Below are positions 1 through 15,712 of a stretch of DNA of 64,000 nucleotides, piece after piece. The translations under genes and the position numbers were made by a program. Source of the stretch: Trametopsis cervina (taxonomy: Eukaryota; Basidiomycota; Agaricomycetes; Polyporales; Irpicaceae); NCBI GenBank assembly GCA_022385755.1, contig MU278355.1, forward strand, positions 562,974 through 626,973, given 5' to 3'. The notes beneath the pieces are model-generated. The model worked only from the letters and a program-made list of their open reading frames with translations, made no database searches and had not been told where the DNA came from. How positions within the stretch are numbered: the first letter of the stretch is position 1; each line of letters begins with the position of its first letter.

Positions 1-185
1 TCCTGGCTCGCCACGAGCTGCCATCGCGCACGATGGCTTCCTACGGGAAGAACTGGGATCGACTAGTGGCCTTGAAGCGGAAGTACGACCCAGAAGGGTT
101 CTTCCGTAACACCTTCTGGCCGCTAGACAAGGACGAAAAGCCTGTCGAGGAAACATACAACGAACCCCTCTCGCCGGCTATGTAG
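1..185 (+). CDS. FAD-linked oxidoreductase, C-terminal end (BBE domain), partial
   Basis: Only the last 60 codons are inside the window; the reading frame is open from base 3 and ends at TAG 183-185. The visible segment contains YGKNWDRLVALKRKYDPEG followed by FFRNTFWPLD, which is the usual end of the berberine-bridge (BBE) domain of FAD-dependent oxidases, where the chain returns to the flavin site. Fungal members oxidise sugars, alkaloids or other secondary metabolites, often outside the cell; the substrate cannot be told from this piece. The flavin-binding domain and any signal peptide lie upstream of the window. It converges on the PMR1-like gene with about 175 bases between the stops. 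Confidence 0.82.
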   Translation, partial: LARHELPSRTMASYGKNWDRLVALKRKYDPEGFFRNTFWPLDKDEKPVEETYNEPLSPAM

Positions 186-360
186 TCGAGCTGCTCTTGC
201 TTTTTTTGCTGGATCTCTTTGTGCTGATATATACGTTTGTTCTTACATGTTCCAAGATTCGCATTGCGTTGGAAAAGAATGCATGTGCCCCATCTCGTTG
301 TAAAAATAATAATAGTGATGTGTCTACTCTGTTCCAGCCCGCATATATACAGTCCCCTGA

Positions 361-4194
<3,834 letters not shown>

Positions 4195-4700
4195 GTTGTG
4201 TTGAACGTCCACAGCAGAGCACGGTCGCCAGTCTACTAGTAGGGGTCAAGGCTGAGTCCTCAGGTAAGCTGGTACGCCCAGCTCAGTAAAGCATTGGTGG
4301 GTGTGTTGAAGTGGCGCCCATACGTGTTAACCCGACGAATTCCTGAAAAGGAAATGGGCGCATGCGCCAACGCCCCGGATCATCCGCGAAATACCTGCTG
4401 ATCGTGACAAACCTGAGTCTTCTCATCCTTCCACGTCGCGGCCGAGTGTTCTTTGCCACATGAAATACATGTCAGGACGTCAGAGGTGTATTGTTCTACA
4501 TGGTATGTAAGTTGCAACTCAACAGAGTACAGAGATAGTACAAGATGCGCATCGTAACATATTACCACAAATACAGTAGTGTAAGTGCGAGAGTTCCAGT
4601 ATGAGTAGGAAGAAAGTATGATCCACAGATGCTGTAACGTAAAGGGAAAGAAAGATGAGAGACAAAGATGAGGGGAAAAGATGTAAGCATAGAGAAAAGA
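4195..4700. other. intergenic: PMR1 upstream region / GEF 3' flank
   Basis: About 500 bases between the PMR1-like start and the stop of the RhoGEF gene, both on the minus strand. I see no credible gene. It must hold the PMR1 promoter and the 3' UTR of the GEF gene; no clear TATA box was found. Confidence 0.5.
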
Positions 4701-7700
4701 TCAGTCTACCGGTAGCAGGAAACTTGCAAGTGCCCAACCCATGTCACCGCGTCTGTTCCGTACAAGAAGCAAGCAATCTTCTCCGTCATCCAGTACGAGT
4801 GGCAGTTCTGGATGCAAGGACGGATGACCCTGTTCCTGTATGACGTCGAAGATTTCTCCCACCGCCAGGGAGAAGAAAGGTAACTGTTGGTATTTCGTGC
4901 CTTCTGGTGGATCACATGGATGGACAACGCGACATTCGTACATCGAGGGTATACTCAACACACTTTGTTGTGCATTGAAGGCGGCCTGGCGTGGGGAAAG
5001 CTCTGAAGATATGTTGAGATTTTGCATAGATGGCGGGGAAGGTGAACGTCGAGATGTAGATGATGAGGTACCTGGTATAAATGTGTCGAGTGTGTCCGTT
5101 AGGCGTCGCTTGAAGCTAGGCCTACGCGACATTCGTCCACGCAAAACTTCTTCTGTCATTTGCTCTTCAGCAAAGAGTTCTCCGCCATTTTCGTCATAAA
5201 GCAGACGTCCATGGGAAGATGATTTTCGTAGCGGCATGGGGGGAGATATCGGCATACTGGCCGTTCGGCGATATGTAGGCTTGTTGGTCATGGAAGGTGC
5301 ACCTGTGTCATGGTGATAACCGTTGGGCATTGCGGGAGACGGCATGTAAGACACATTGCTGCCGCTATGCTTGTGTGAGGGTCGGGACGATGCTTTGGAT
5401 GACTTGCCCGACTTCCCGGAATGTTTGGAGCGTATACTTTCGTTCGAGCTCTTCCTCTCGAGGGGACGGCCTTTAGAGCTAGTCGGAGACTGTACAAGAG
5501 TATGAGAGGACGCAATAGAAGCAACAGCTGGCCGTGTTGATTCGAGAGCGGCAAGGTTGGAGATAACGACGGTCGATACAGCGGGCCCGATCTCATAGCC
5601 AGAGAAGCTCGAACCTCTTCCCCGACCACTGGGTCTCGCCTTTGCTTTTTCTCGTTCCCTCTTGTCGTGGGGGCGCACAATGTTAAGTCCGGCGACCTTT
5701 GCCTCCACTTGAGCGAACCGACTCCACCAGACTTTCAAGGTTTCCGTGGCTTCGCCCTGCATTTCCCCTTCGACCTTCAACGCGTCCCACAACTCACTCC
5801 ACTTGTCCCGGATAGCGAACCAGAACTCGGTCTGCCACTTCGAGAACTGCATTATAGCGGCAACAATTCCGCGGTGAAGAAGCTCCAGGTACTGCGGGAG
5901 CTCCGCGAAGAGCTGCGCCCGCAAGGCAACGTATGACTTCGAGGCTTCGAGGAGCTGCGGCGGGGGGCGAGACTTTGAGACGTTGAAGTTTAATAGTCCG
6001 TAATGAAGTGGTTCGAGGGTCCGCATGGCCTCTAATAACCGCTCGGGTGCGTCTGTGGAAGCGGTTAGACGGGCCAACTGTTCGAACAACTGTTCGCGTA
6101 TAACGGTATCCAGTTTGTCACATATAGGCAGGAGACGGTGTTCGATGACGGTGAGAAAAGCGTCAAACGCCTCCGAGTGTTGTTCCGCGGTGACGCCAAT
6201 AACCTGCCCAAAGCTGAGCGTCCACTGTCGTAGGCCCTCCACCATGGCTTTCAGCGTCTTGGTCCAGCGCGCCGCGTCTTTTGCGAATGCTCTGATAAAC
6301 GCCTCGCATGCCTTGAGCTCCTCGCCCATGCCTGAGACTTGTTCCGCCTCCAGGTTCGCCTCGTTCCCTTCCTTCACCTTGAACGCCGCGGCACGGATGC
6401 TCTTCATCCTACCCAGGCTCACCGACGTAGCAACCCCAACATTCAGCCCCTTCTTCTTCGCCTTTATCTCTCCACCCTTTCCCAGTATACCACCGGACAA
6501 CACCTCCTTCACGACTTCCCTCCGTCTCCGCCCTTCGTTTACCCCATGCGCAACCAACTCCATCCTCTCCCTTGCCTTCTTTAAGTTCTCCTTGTCAGGG
6601 TGTCCATCCGGCGTCTCTTCGATGATCGCATTTAGCAACAGCGAGTATTTAAGCAAGCGCTGCACCGGTTTAATTAACAGCGACGGCAGGTCCCACGCGT
6701 GCGTGAGGCTTTGGGCCAGTGTGTGCGTGAGAGACAGATACGTTGTCAAGGATGGGGTCTGGGGCAGGCTGTTCAGGTGCTCCAGGGCTGTTGGGTGCCG
6801 CGTGACATAAGTGCCGTACAAAGGCTCAAGTTGTGGTATCTGCAACCATCAGTGCATCTCAGACGGGAGCAATCCGGTACATTGCACTGCTGACATACCA
6901 TCTCCAAGAATAACGCTCCAACGTGGTCCTCTCCGCTTCCACCCTCAAGGACAGAGCCTAAGGCCTCCTCCAGCCTCTCGCTGAAAATATCCGCGAACAT
7001 CGCAATGTCGGCGACGTTCATAAAGATAATCTTGGTATCTTTCTCAGTCATGGGCGGTGCCATGTGAGATCCGGTTGACGAGTCAGATGCGGTCGACAGG
7101 GTCCTTGACGACGACCCCGAAGAAGGCGGGGTGGGTGGTGCATTTTGAAGCGGTGCTGGCTGGCCTGGAGCTCCGGTTCAGACAAAGAAACACGGCAGAC
7201 GACAGACGAGCACGCACCTAATGCTAGCGGTATGTGTATGTCTCGTATCAGTGCCAGATCAGAAGCATACGCCCTTTCGGACGACAAAAGTTCTAACAGG
7301 GCATGCGTCCTTTTCGGCATACTCAGTGTGGAGGGTGTAGAGGGCGGTATGAGTGACGCAAGGTCGTCCTGCTCCTCGGGGTCCTCTGGCACCTCTTCGA
7401 GCTCTTGAGGCATTGGTACAGGTGAGGGCGGTGGTCTTGGAAGTGGTTTGTCGGGCGTTTTCGGTCGTGCTCTCGGTGTGGACTCCATCAGGCCGGAGAG
7501 TGTGCCAAAACTACGAGAGTGCAACAATGTCATGGAATCTGCGTCTGATGTTGTTTGTGAGCTCTCTACAGAAACGATCGATGATCGAGAGTCCGTAGAG
7601 ACAGTGTTTGCCTTCGGTCTTAGGGGCGAGCGAGGTGGTAGGGGAGGAGATGCGGGAGGTGGAGAAGAAGTTGAAGTACTGGACCCTGGCAGGTCATCCA

Positions 7701-7773
7701 CTTCAAAGTCTGACGGAACGCCCGCCACGCGACCAGAACGAGGCAAATCCGTGGTCTGGCTCGAGGCCATCAT
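4701..7773 (-). CDS. Rho/Cdc42 guanine-nucleotide exchange factor with DH and BAR domains (Gef1/Tuba-like)
   Basis: Three exons (7773-7218, 7164-6899, 6839-4701) join in frame to 986 residues. A Ser/Pro-rich N-terminus of about 155 residues precedes a Dbl-homology domain: RTHALLELLSSERAYASDL is conserved region 1 and LLIKPVQRLLKYSLLLNAII is conserved region 3, the Rho-binding helix. No PH domain follows. Instead comes a long helical segment with a BAR-like pattern (about residues 400-620), a Ser-rich low-complexity linker, and a C-terminal segment with FFSLAVGEIFDVIQE and GDMGWALASFLLPVD that reads like a divergent SH3 domain. DH plus BAR without PH is the layout of S. pombe Gef1 and animal Tuba, both Cdc42 activators at the membrane; a role in polarised growth or septation is inferred. 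The ATG at 7773 is followed by a second ATG. It diverges from EFG1. Confidence 0.85.
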
Positions 7774-8533
7774 TTCCCAAAGACGGTTCGATGTTGCGAT
7801 GTGTTATGAAGAGCGCAGAGTAATATTCGAGCATAAAGCCTCCACGACTGCAATATATTTAAAGCGAGCCGCAAACGTTCACGTTAGCGTGTCCGAATCT
7901 GACACGGACGAGGGCCCGCGCTGCTGGGCACGCACCTCCGAGAATCCTGCGAGCCTTATTTCCCTCTTATGCCGCCTCTCTGCTCCGGCACGTGAAAGCC
8001 TTGCGTGCGTGCCTTGTGCTCACTTATCGACGCCGAATTGAATGGGCCCAGCGGTAGGTGCACGAACAGAACCCCGGGAGCTTTCTATGAACCGCGTAGA
8101 CGGGGGTGCAGAGCAGAGAACGAATCGCAGAGGTCCTCAAGGCCTGGAAAATGAATGTCGTGACCCAACTTGTAATGCAGCCTTCAAGCAGAGATACGGT
8201 TATGATGCAAGCCAGCTAGTCATGTGCATACATGCATATGCCCATGTGTTGTCGAGGGACGAGTGTCTCGGACCGCAGGTTGGGTTGCAGGTGTACGCGC
8301 TATCCGACAGAGCCTGGACGAGGGATATAGGGAAGTAGATTGAGGTGATATCCGAGATGGGGGCGTAGAACAGAGTAGGGTGTCGTGTACTTAACCGGCG
8401 GGCAAAACATAATCTGTTTAGCATAGACGCCTGCCGAGATGTGTGTCCCGCTAGTGTTCCCGCATCTTCAAAATTAGCTTCCAGGACATCACTATCCAAC
8501 GAAAACGTCAAAAGACCAATAGCGCATCTTGGA
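7774..8533. promoter_or_regulatory. shared upstream region of the GEF gene (-) and EFG1 (+)
   Basis: About 760 bases separate two divergent starts. On the minus strand a T/A-rich stretch at 7851-7862 (CTTTAAATATATT) lies about 80 bases before the GEF start and could be its TATA element. A plus-strand open frame from 8042 has no recognisable content and I treat it as chance. Confidence 0.4.
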
Positions 8534-9544
8534 ATGGGACCGTCGAGAACACCGAAACATCGTGCTGGACCAGGCGAGGCCTCTGCATCTTCCTCGGGTG
8601 CACACCAGAAGAAGAGGAATGTTAGTGGCAAATCCAAACACCCTCGAGCACCAGAAGACCTCCCTGCTCTGCCTGGTGTGCAGAAGATCAAGGCTGCGCT
8701 CAGACAGACACGCAGACTTCTAGCCAAGGTGCGGGACCTCGGTGCATAGACTTTGCTGCACGAGCTAACGTGATGTTTCTGGCGTAGGAAAAACTAGCAG
8801 CGGACGTTCGAGTCGCGACAGAGAGGAAGCAGCGTGCTCTCGAGACTGATCTTGCGAATGCAGAGCGTGCACGGAAGGAGCGTACTCTGGCCCAGAGGTA
8901 CCACAAAATTAAGTTTTTCGGTGCGTGCTATTCTGTTCTGTGGTACTACTTTCCCTTACAGGTTATACGCGCCATGCAGAACGCCAAAAAGTCACGCGAA
9001 AAGTGAAACAGGTTCAGCGACAGCTTGAATCATGCACGGAGAAGAAGGAGAAGAAAAAGCTGGAGAAAGCTCTGTTCGAGCTCCGCGTGGACCTGAACTA
9101 CATCCTTGTGAGTGTTTAACACGTTTGACAAAATCTCCGTGCAATGCTCAATCCGTATAGCACTATCCCAAGCTCAAGAAGTACATCTCGCTCTTTCCCC
9201 CGGAGCTACGACAACATACAGAAGACGGCAGTGATGCTGAGAAGGGCAAAGAAAAAGAATATGAGGTTGAAACGGCAGCCACAGACGAACAGCGAGAAGA
9301 GATACGAAAGGACATACGTTCCCGTATGGAACAGGGCGAACTCAGTGCTGAACCAGAGAAGGAAGACCAACAAACCAAGGTGTCACGACATAAGGCTGCC
9401 TCCGTCGCAGCTTCGAAGCAGGACGGTGGAACTCACAAAAGCGGGACAAGACCCGTCGCGGATATTGGAGAGGACACTTTCTTTGGTGGCGATAGTGACG
9501 AAGAGGGAGGGGGAGACGAAGACGAGGAGATGGACTCTGACTAA
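8534..9544 (+). CDS. EFG1: rRNA-processing protein Efg1
   Basis: Four exons (8534-8728, 8788-8920, 8962-9107, 9161-9544) join in frame to 285 residues. Efg1 is a nucleolar factor needed for early 18S rRNA processing in the small-subunit processome. The family core is plain: LPGVQKIKAALRQTRRLLAK, then a coiled coil of charged residues with RYHKIKFFG, ERQKVTRKVKQVQRQLE and FELRVDLNYIL, then HYPKLKKYISLFPPEL. The C-terminus is acidic (DSDEEGGGDEDEEMDSD), common in nucleolar proteins. The start gives a basic Ser-rich tail before the core; the length is usual for fungal Efg1. It converges on the pseudouridine synthase gene with about 170 bases between stops. The family assignment is from memory of conserved motifs. 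Confidence 0.9.
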
Positions 9545-9714
9545 GTGCTCTATCTATTTTGCTTGCTTGTATACCCCTTCAGTGCGAGACCATAAAACAC
9601 AGAACGCTGGGCAATACGCCGCGTAAAAACCCCATTTGAGTGGCAAATAAATCCAACACGAAGACGAAAAAGCTAAGTGTACGTTGCGACTAACACTAGC
9701 GGTCCTTTTCCACC

Positions 9715-11927
9715 TCACGACCGATCCCACTCCCACCCCTTCTCCGCCCACACCGGCATATCCGTCTCAAAGCACCCCAGGCTCGTCGTGTACCGCAGCG
9801 CATGCAGGAAGATGTAGAGCTTCTCGGGTTTCGGGTCCGGATGCAGTGGCAGGTAACATTCGGGACAATACGACATTTGCTTTGCGTTCTTCTCCCGCTC
9901 CTCTGGGCTCGAGTCAGTGTCTAGGCGTGCTTGGTATTCTGCGACCTTCGCTTCTGCGTCCTCTTGAGAAATCTGTGGGACGTCTGGCTCGAGTGATTCT
10001 TCTGGAATTGTGTTCTCAGTCGTTTCGGTTTCTGCTACATCCGAGTCTGTTTGGAGGGGCTCTATGGGCACCGACAGATCCTCGACGGGAGCCGCAGACG
10101 CCACAATCTCTTGTATCTCTTCCGTCGAGACAGGTTGTTCAGCTGGCCCTCCGCGTCTTCGCTTATTTTGCGGTGGCAAAGGCGGCACATACACCCGCTT
10201 CGGAACAAGTGCTGACTTCGAGCGGAAAATGACGTCCCTCCAACGTCCCCAATCCTCGTCTTCATCCTACCACAATCCATTAGCACTGCGAACACACTCA
10301 AAAATCTCGTACTGCTGTATACCTTCATATTCCGCAATTGCGTGATAACCTTAACAGCCTCGGCAGATAGCGGTACAGGAGACCCCATGCCGATATCATG
10401 CCCAGTCTCCCTAGGCATAGGCTTCTTGGCAGGTTCAACCTGTATCTCAAGACCAGCAACATCCGACGATGTCCCATTCGTTCCAGCCGGCACATCTGTC
10501 GTCATCGATGGCTTACCGGAGCTGGAGATAGACTCTGGGTTTTCCTCGGGATTCGCGAACTGGAATTGGGGCGGCGCCTCGGGGGCAGCGCGTTCTTCGC
10601 TCGGAATTGTATCGATGCCGCCTTTGCCACCGTTTGGGCCCTGATGTCCGTTCTCGTTAGTGGGGGATCTGCGGGGGTGTGGGGTGGATGTGCTTACCCA
10701 TATTCGCGCTTCAGAGTAGATCGGGTCGTTTGCGATGGGGTAGCCGAGCCATTGAAGGTGTACGCGGATCTGATGTGCTACATCCGGATTTAGAGGCAGA
10801 TTAGGATGGAACGTGACTGCGAGGACTTACATCGACCAGTGAGCGGTCTACCTAGAGATACCGTAAAGTGATCAGCCCTACGACTTCTCTCGAAAATGTG
10901 AATATAGGCTTACAGTGCAACACGCTTGAATCCGTATTAGCGTCATAGTGAAGTTTCGTGAACACAGTCTTCGCGTGCTATAAACATGCCTCAGCCAATA
11001 TGCCCGATGATGAACAGTTAATGTCTTTACCTTTCCCTCTGGATGGACTATGTTCAGCCCCATCTGACGATCAACAGTCAGAAGGGGCTCTTCACAAACT
11101 ACTTCTCCGTCAGGGAATTCGCCTCTACATCTCGCAATGTACTCTTTCTTCACCTGCCCGTTAGCGAACTCTTTGGAGAGTTTACCAGCGAGTACAGGTG
11201 AGAGAGGGATGATCATGAGCCCTGATGTCAGTCTGTCGAGGCGATTTACAGCTGTCCACTTGCGTCAGTCACGAGCTGGCCCAATACCTGAAGGATTAAG
11301 CACGTACGATACACCATCTCGAAGCCGTGGTCGTGTTTGAGAATAACCATTAGGCTCTGTTTATAGAACCGACCTGCGGCGTGTATTGGCTTTCAACGAG
11401 AGACTCAGCATCCGAAGACAACAATGGGTATAGTATAGGACGTACTATGCTCCCTGGCTTGTCTATAACGATAAATTCGCGTTCTTTGTCGTGAAGAACT
11501 ATTTTGACCGGGGTTGCTGTAATGGGTGGCTCGTGACGATGCACGACGTTTCTGAAGAAGCAAAACAACATGAGCTTCTGTGCTCGCATAATATACAAAC
11601 ACGCACTCTATTCGATCGCCGTTTCTTATTATCGTATCCGGCTTCGCCACCTTCCCATTAATCGTCGTGACACCAGACTCGAGCGCATATCTCTACTCTT
11701 CTTGCACAATCAGTCACTCCACCCCACATTGAACCCAAATCACAAACACAACAACGCACATAATACTCCATCGACCGATCCCTAAACTCCGTCGAAACAA
11801 CCTCCAAGATCTCCCGTCCAAGCCACCGGCCCTTCGCCATCGTCGTATAATTATACCAATACGGTACCAACTTCTTCAAGCCCCCTTCATACACCGGCAC
11901 ACCGCCCGCAGGCGGCGGACTCGTCAT
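9715..11927 (-). CDS. RluA-family RNA pseudouridine synthase (Pus8/Pus9-like)
   Basis: The N-terminal part [20 protein letters not shown] followed by [15 protein letters not shown] is the signature of the fungal Pus8/Pus9 group, which makes pseudouridine 32 in tRNA. An S4-like RNA-binding stretch ([20 protein letters not shown]) precedes [15 protein letters not shown] and VIDKPGSI. The catalytic motif [12 protein letters not shown], with the nucleophilic Asp, is at about 11215-11250 just after an intron, and [14 protein letters not shown] follows. Beyond the catalytic core lies an extension with an acidic disordered part and a conserved-looking end [19 protein letters not shown], a possible metal-binding CxxC. 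The start is taken at the ATG at 11927; the frame stays open upstream to 12257, so a longer N-terminus, perhaps a mitochondrial signal, cannot be excluded. There is no deaminase domain as in Rib2/Pus8. Nuclear, cytosolic or mitochondrial site is not resolved. Confidence 0.85.
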
Positions 11928-12412
11928 CTTGGACGTGCGGTCGACGAGCCCGAGGAGGACGTGCGTGAACTGCTCGCGCCCGGAGAGGTGGTCGACGGGG
12001 AACCGCTTGACGTCTGGCTTGCGGTAGCGGATGTGGGCTTGCACGGCCAGGATGCGCGGGAGCAGCCTGCTTCCGAGCAGCTGTCTGATTTGTGCGTTTA
12101 TGATGGAGATCGTAAGAGTGTAAACGGGACTCTGAAAAGAGTGGACGGTGGCGATTTGCGCGTCGATCACATGCACGGACGAAATTATGGAGGGCCTAAA
12201 AGTACGCGTAGGCGCCCACACTGTCGCATCTTGGGACGTCAGCTCATGCGAAGGCAAACCCCCAGATTTTCATCAAGTTCGTTCGTTCATGTTATGATAA
12301 GAATACATATTTAAATACAGTAGTGCACAGGGTATACAGGATGTTGCGACTAGCACTGATGTGTACTCAGCACGAAGGAACACTTCGGCAGGATGCAAAC
12401 TCGAACCGACGC
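11928..12412. other. intergenic: pseudouridine synthase upstream / glucoamylase 3' flank
   Basis: The part next to the synthase start (to about 12257) is GC-rich and open on the minus strand in frame with the synthase. It may therefore be 5' coding sequence or a neighbouring gene's remnant. The rest is A/T-rich 3' flank of the glucoamylase gene. Confidence 0.4.
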
Positions 12413-14488
12413 TCACCGCCAGCTGTCGTTGAGAGTGAAGCTGCCGCCTGCGGGCGTCGTGAACTGGTTGTTCGGGTCAGACTCCCAGGTCACGGCGCCG
12501 TTGTTCTTCCTGATGTATTTGTACTGGATCACGGTGTTCGCGGGGACGTTGACTGTGACTGTGGATGCCGACGGTGTGAGCATAGACTCGAGATGAGAAA
12601 AGATATGGTGACTTACTGCTCCAGGTAGGGTAGTTCGCTGAAGACAAAGCGAGGGCATTGTCAGGAGACCAGTTCTGCAGCTCTTGCACTGAGCCAGTAA
12701 GGAAGATGTTCTCTGCAAGAATACGTTTAGTAGACTGATACTTTCAAGACTGTCAGTATGATAGCTCACCTCCAAACACAGTTGTGGCCTGTACATTGAA
12801 CGTCACCGCAACCTTCGCACCTGCGCCTGGTCCACTGGTAGAGCACACACTAGGAACAACCAAGCCCTTCGCACCCCAGCTAGGCGACGTGAACCCGCTG
12901 CGCGCAGCAAACGCAGTGAGGGCAGACGCATAGCTCCATGTCAAGTCAGCCGCGCTGAGCGGCGATCCCGAGTTCTTATCGAACTGCTCAGACAGTCCAC
13001 CATTCGACGGCGTGAACTTGGCGTTGATAGCAACGAAGCCGTCAGCGTGCGTCTTGATCGCGGTCGTGAGCGTCTGGAACGTGCTCGTCGAGCTCGCGTA
13101 CGTGCCCGCGGCGACGCTCGGCGAGAACTGGCGGAAGAACGGAAGGGACGTGCTCGTGATCTGCAGCGAGCCCTGGGCCTTCCACACGATCAGGGAGTCG
13201 TACAGCTGTTCCGCGACCGCGAACACGGAGAGGTACCACGGGTTGCCGTTGAAGTACACGTCCTCGGGGTACCGACCGACGGCGACGGGAGACGAGGCAG
13301 CAACGCCGTTGTTGACGCCGTAGATCGAGCGGAAGGAGTCGACGTAGACTTTCAGGTTCGAGAGCGCCTTGTCGGAGCATGGTTGGAACGTGGCGGCGTC
13401 ACATCCGGCGGCAGCGTCGAAGGTATGAATGGACGTCAGCACGGTGTTCGAGTCCTTCCCTGATCGACCACCGCCCGTGTTCGCAGTGATGTATCCGCCG
13501 GAGGGGTTCCAGTAGGACTGTCAGCAGAACGAACGTCAGTCAGCGCCGGCTCCGTTCCCGTCGTGCATCGGATATTGCTCACCTGCAGGAAGCAGAGAAG
13601 GTTGGACGCTTGCGTGGTGTAGCCGGATACGACAGACGTCTGTCCGATTTTGGTCGCAAGCGCGGCACCCTCGCGGAGAGCGCGGTGCTGCACTGCTGTT
13701 GTGAAGAACGAAGAGGAGTTGATTTCTTCCCACAGGTCGAACCTTGTCCACCAGGTCAGGAACATTTCAAACGGTCGTTGGAGCAGTGCACTCACGTAGA
13801 CTGGTTCCAGTTGGCTGCGACGTAGTCCAAGTCGAGCCTAAGGATAGGCCAGAGGTGGGTGGTTACCCATGACGAGTTGCCATTGGCGATGAGCCAGTTT
13901 GCGTAGCTGATGATCGCCGTGGAACGAAGAGCGGGGCCATCTGGCGAGGTAGACTCAGTATCAAGACTCTTTGAGACTCTGATATTGACGTACCTCGCTG
14001 AGGACGTCCCCACGGGTCAGTGAAAGCTGTCCCGTCGATGTTGAACTTCGGTTCACCCAGTCCACCCGTGGTTACAGATCCACTTGGGTTTGTGACCTGT
14101 TGTAGGGCACCTTCTGCGGAGATGAACTGGTCGATCAAGGGGCGCAGCGATGTGTCTTGACCCGATGTGAATTGGTCGATGATCGCCTTGAAGACGAGCG
14201 ACGAGTCGCGGACCCATGTAAACAGGTAGTTCGGGTTGGTGGTGCTCGGGCTAGCAATGACAACGCCAGCCTGTAAAATCGCGTAAGATGAGATTCTAGG
14301 TCGACAAACTAGCAGTACAAACGCACCTTTGCACCGTGTGATTTAGCCCCATTTGCTCCTATGTTGGCCAACAGTCCTGCCTTTGCAGCAGGAGACTCGG
14401 TGCTGACATACGAGTCCACACTACTCGTCTGTGCTAGTGTCGCACCAACCAACGAAAGACATGCCACAGCGCGAGTGAAGAACCTCAT
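12413..14488 (-). CDS. glucoamylase (GH15) with C-terminal starch-binding domain (CBM20)
   Basis: A secreted enzyme that releases glucose from the ends of starch and maltodextrins. The start at 14488 gives a signal peptide (MRFFTRAVACLSLVGATLAQ). The GH15 domain shows YLFTWVRDSSLVFKAIID (subsite -1 residues Trp, Arg, Asp), DPWGRPQRDGPALRSTA across an intron, the general acid in FDLWEEINSSSFFT and the general base in GLSEQFDKNSG. RYPEDVYFNGNPWYL and DLTWSYASALTAF are further family blocks. The end, from VTFNVQATTVFGENIFLTGS to GGSFTLNDSWR, is a CBM20 domain with the usual Trp residues. Catalytic and binding domains are joined by a very short linker instead of the long Ser/Thr-rich linker of Aspergillus enzymes. 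About seven exons. A TATA-like TATATA on the minus strand lies about 60 bases upstream (14545-14553). Confidence 0.95.
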
Positions 14489-15712
14489 CTTGAATGTGGT
14501 GAAGGAGAAAGAGGCTGAAGGCAGTGGTCAACAGCCTGAGTTCACATATATAGCTTCGAGCGAGAATGGTCCGTCGCGGCTGACATCTCCAAGAAACGAC
14601 GGGGCGCACGCTCGCAGCCGTCGCTCACATGTTATTCGCTACGCTCCGTGCAAATCATCAGGAATCTGACAGAATGACGCAAAAATAGATGTTACCACGG
14701 CTGGGCGAGATGCAGCTGACGACTGGGCAGCATGAGGCCGCGGTCACGATGGTGAAGCTCCAAGGCAGGCGACGAATAGGCTTCATGAATCGTATGTTCT
14801 TGCTGTTCCCTTCCATGCGATGCGCGGGATCACACATGTGTGTTGGGAGGAGAGCTGTGATGTTCGACGACTGTTCTACGGCTGTTCTATGTCGCTCCGG
14901 TAATGGTCGATACCCGAGTCCTGTGCTGCATCCCGCCCCCGCCTGAGCGGGCTGCCTTCGTTGTCTGTCGCCATCGTGCCCGGATCCGAATGTCATTGAC
15001 GCACAGCATTCACGCTCCATTCGGGCTGGAGGGGGATGCGAGATCATGAAGATACTCCGAGGATCGTGAGCAGACTGCGAGCTACGTCACGCATCCTGTC
15101 CTTGACGAACGGCTGATCTACTTTGCACGTTGGATCCATTGAACACCGATCATAGGTTTTTCAGGAGGGTTGAACGGAGGTGGAACGTCGATCAACATGT
15201 GACGAGCCTTTCGTTTGCTAATTCAGTGGGAGTGGGCTCTTGTTGAGACATGAGAGCAAGATGGTAGTCCGGAACAAGGTGTGCGATTTGTCAAAGGATG
15301 GTGGCTGCTTGAGGCGGCCTTTGAGCTGAACGACGCAGTGGCGGTGGCGTCGGTATATGCGCGCGCGCCGGATCTTGGAATATCTTGTAGAAAACCGGAA
15401 TGAACATTCATCGAACCTCGAAACACGTCGGAGTAGCATGGGCGCAGCGTCCACATTGCGCATCAGCGCTGGTATCGATAAAATAACACATACAATGGTA
15501 TGAATCATGCATGTTGAGTCAAGGGTGAATTGGGCTACAGCGCACGACGAAGAAGACCCTCACAAAAGTAAAGAAAGCAGAGAGATAGAAAACAGATCTA
15601 ATATATACAACGTCAATCGGGGGGAGGATGAGCGAGCATAGCACGCCCTTAAGACCTCCACGCAGCAGTGTCACAACAACAACACAAGCTAGCACACACT
15701 GACTGCACAAGC
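14489..15712. other. intergenic: glucoamylase promoter and flank of the F-BAR gene
   Basis: About 1.2 kb. On the minus strand GCTATATATG at 14545-14553 is well placed as the glucoamylase TATA box. I see no gene in the rest; the short open frames have no recognisable motif. The last 200 bases are probably 3' UTR of the F-BAR gene. Confidence 0.45.

Noticed and set aside
6025..6810. Plus-strand frame of 261 codons opposite the GEF gene
   Set aside because: Antisense shadow; the minus frame carries the DH motifs and clean splice joins.
8042..8338. Plus-strand frame of 98 codons upstream of EFG1
   Set aside because: No motif, no splice link to EFG1, lies in the divergent promoter region.
11658..12257. 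A 5' extension of the pseudouridine synthase to 12257
   Set aside because: The frame is open, but the extra part shows no family similarity and the ATG at 11927 gives the expected N-terminus; kept only as a caveat.
13042..13463. Open frames of 112-138 codons on both strands inside the glucoamylase gene
   Set aside because: Shadows of a GC-rich coding exon; Arg-rich composition and no motif.
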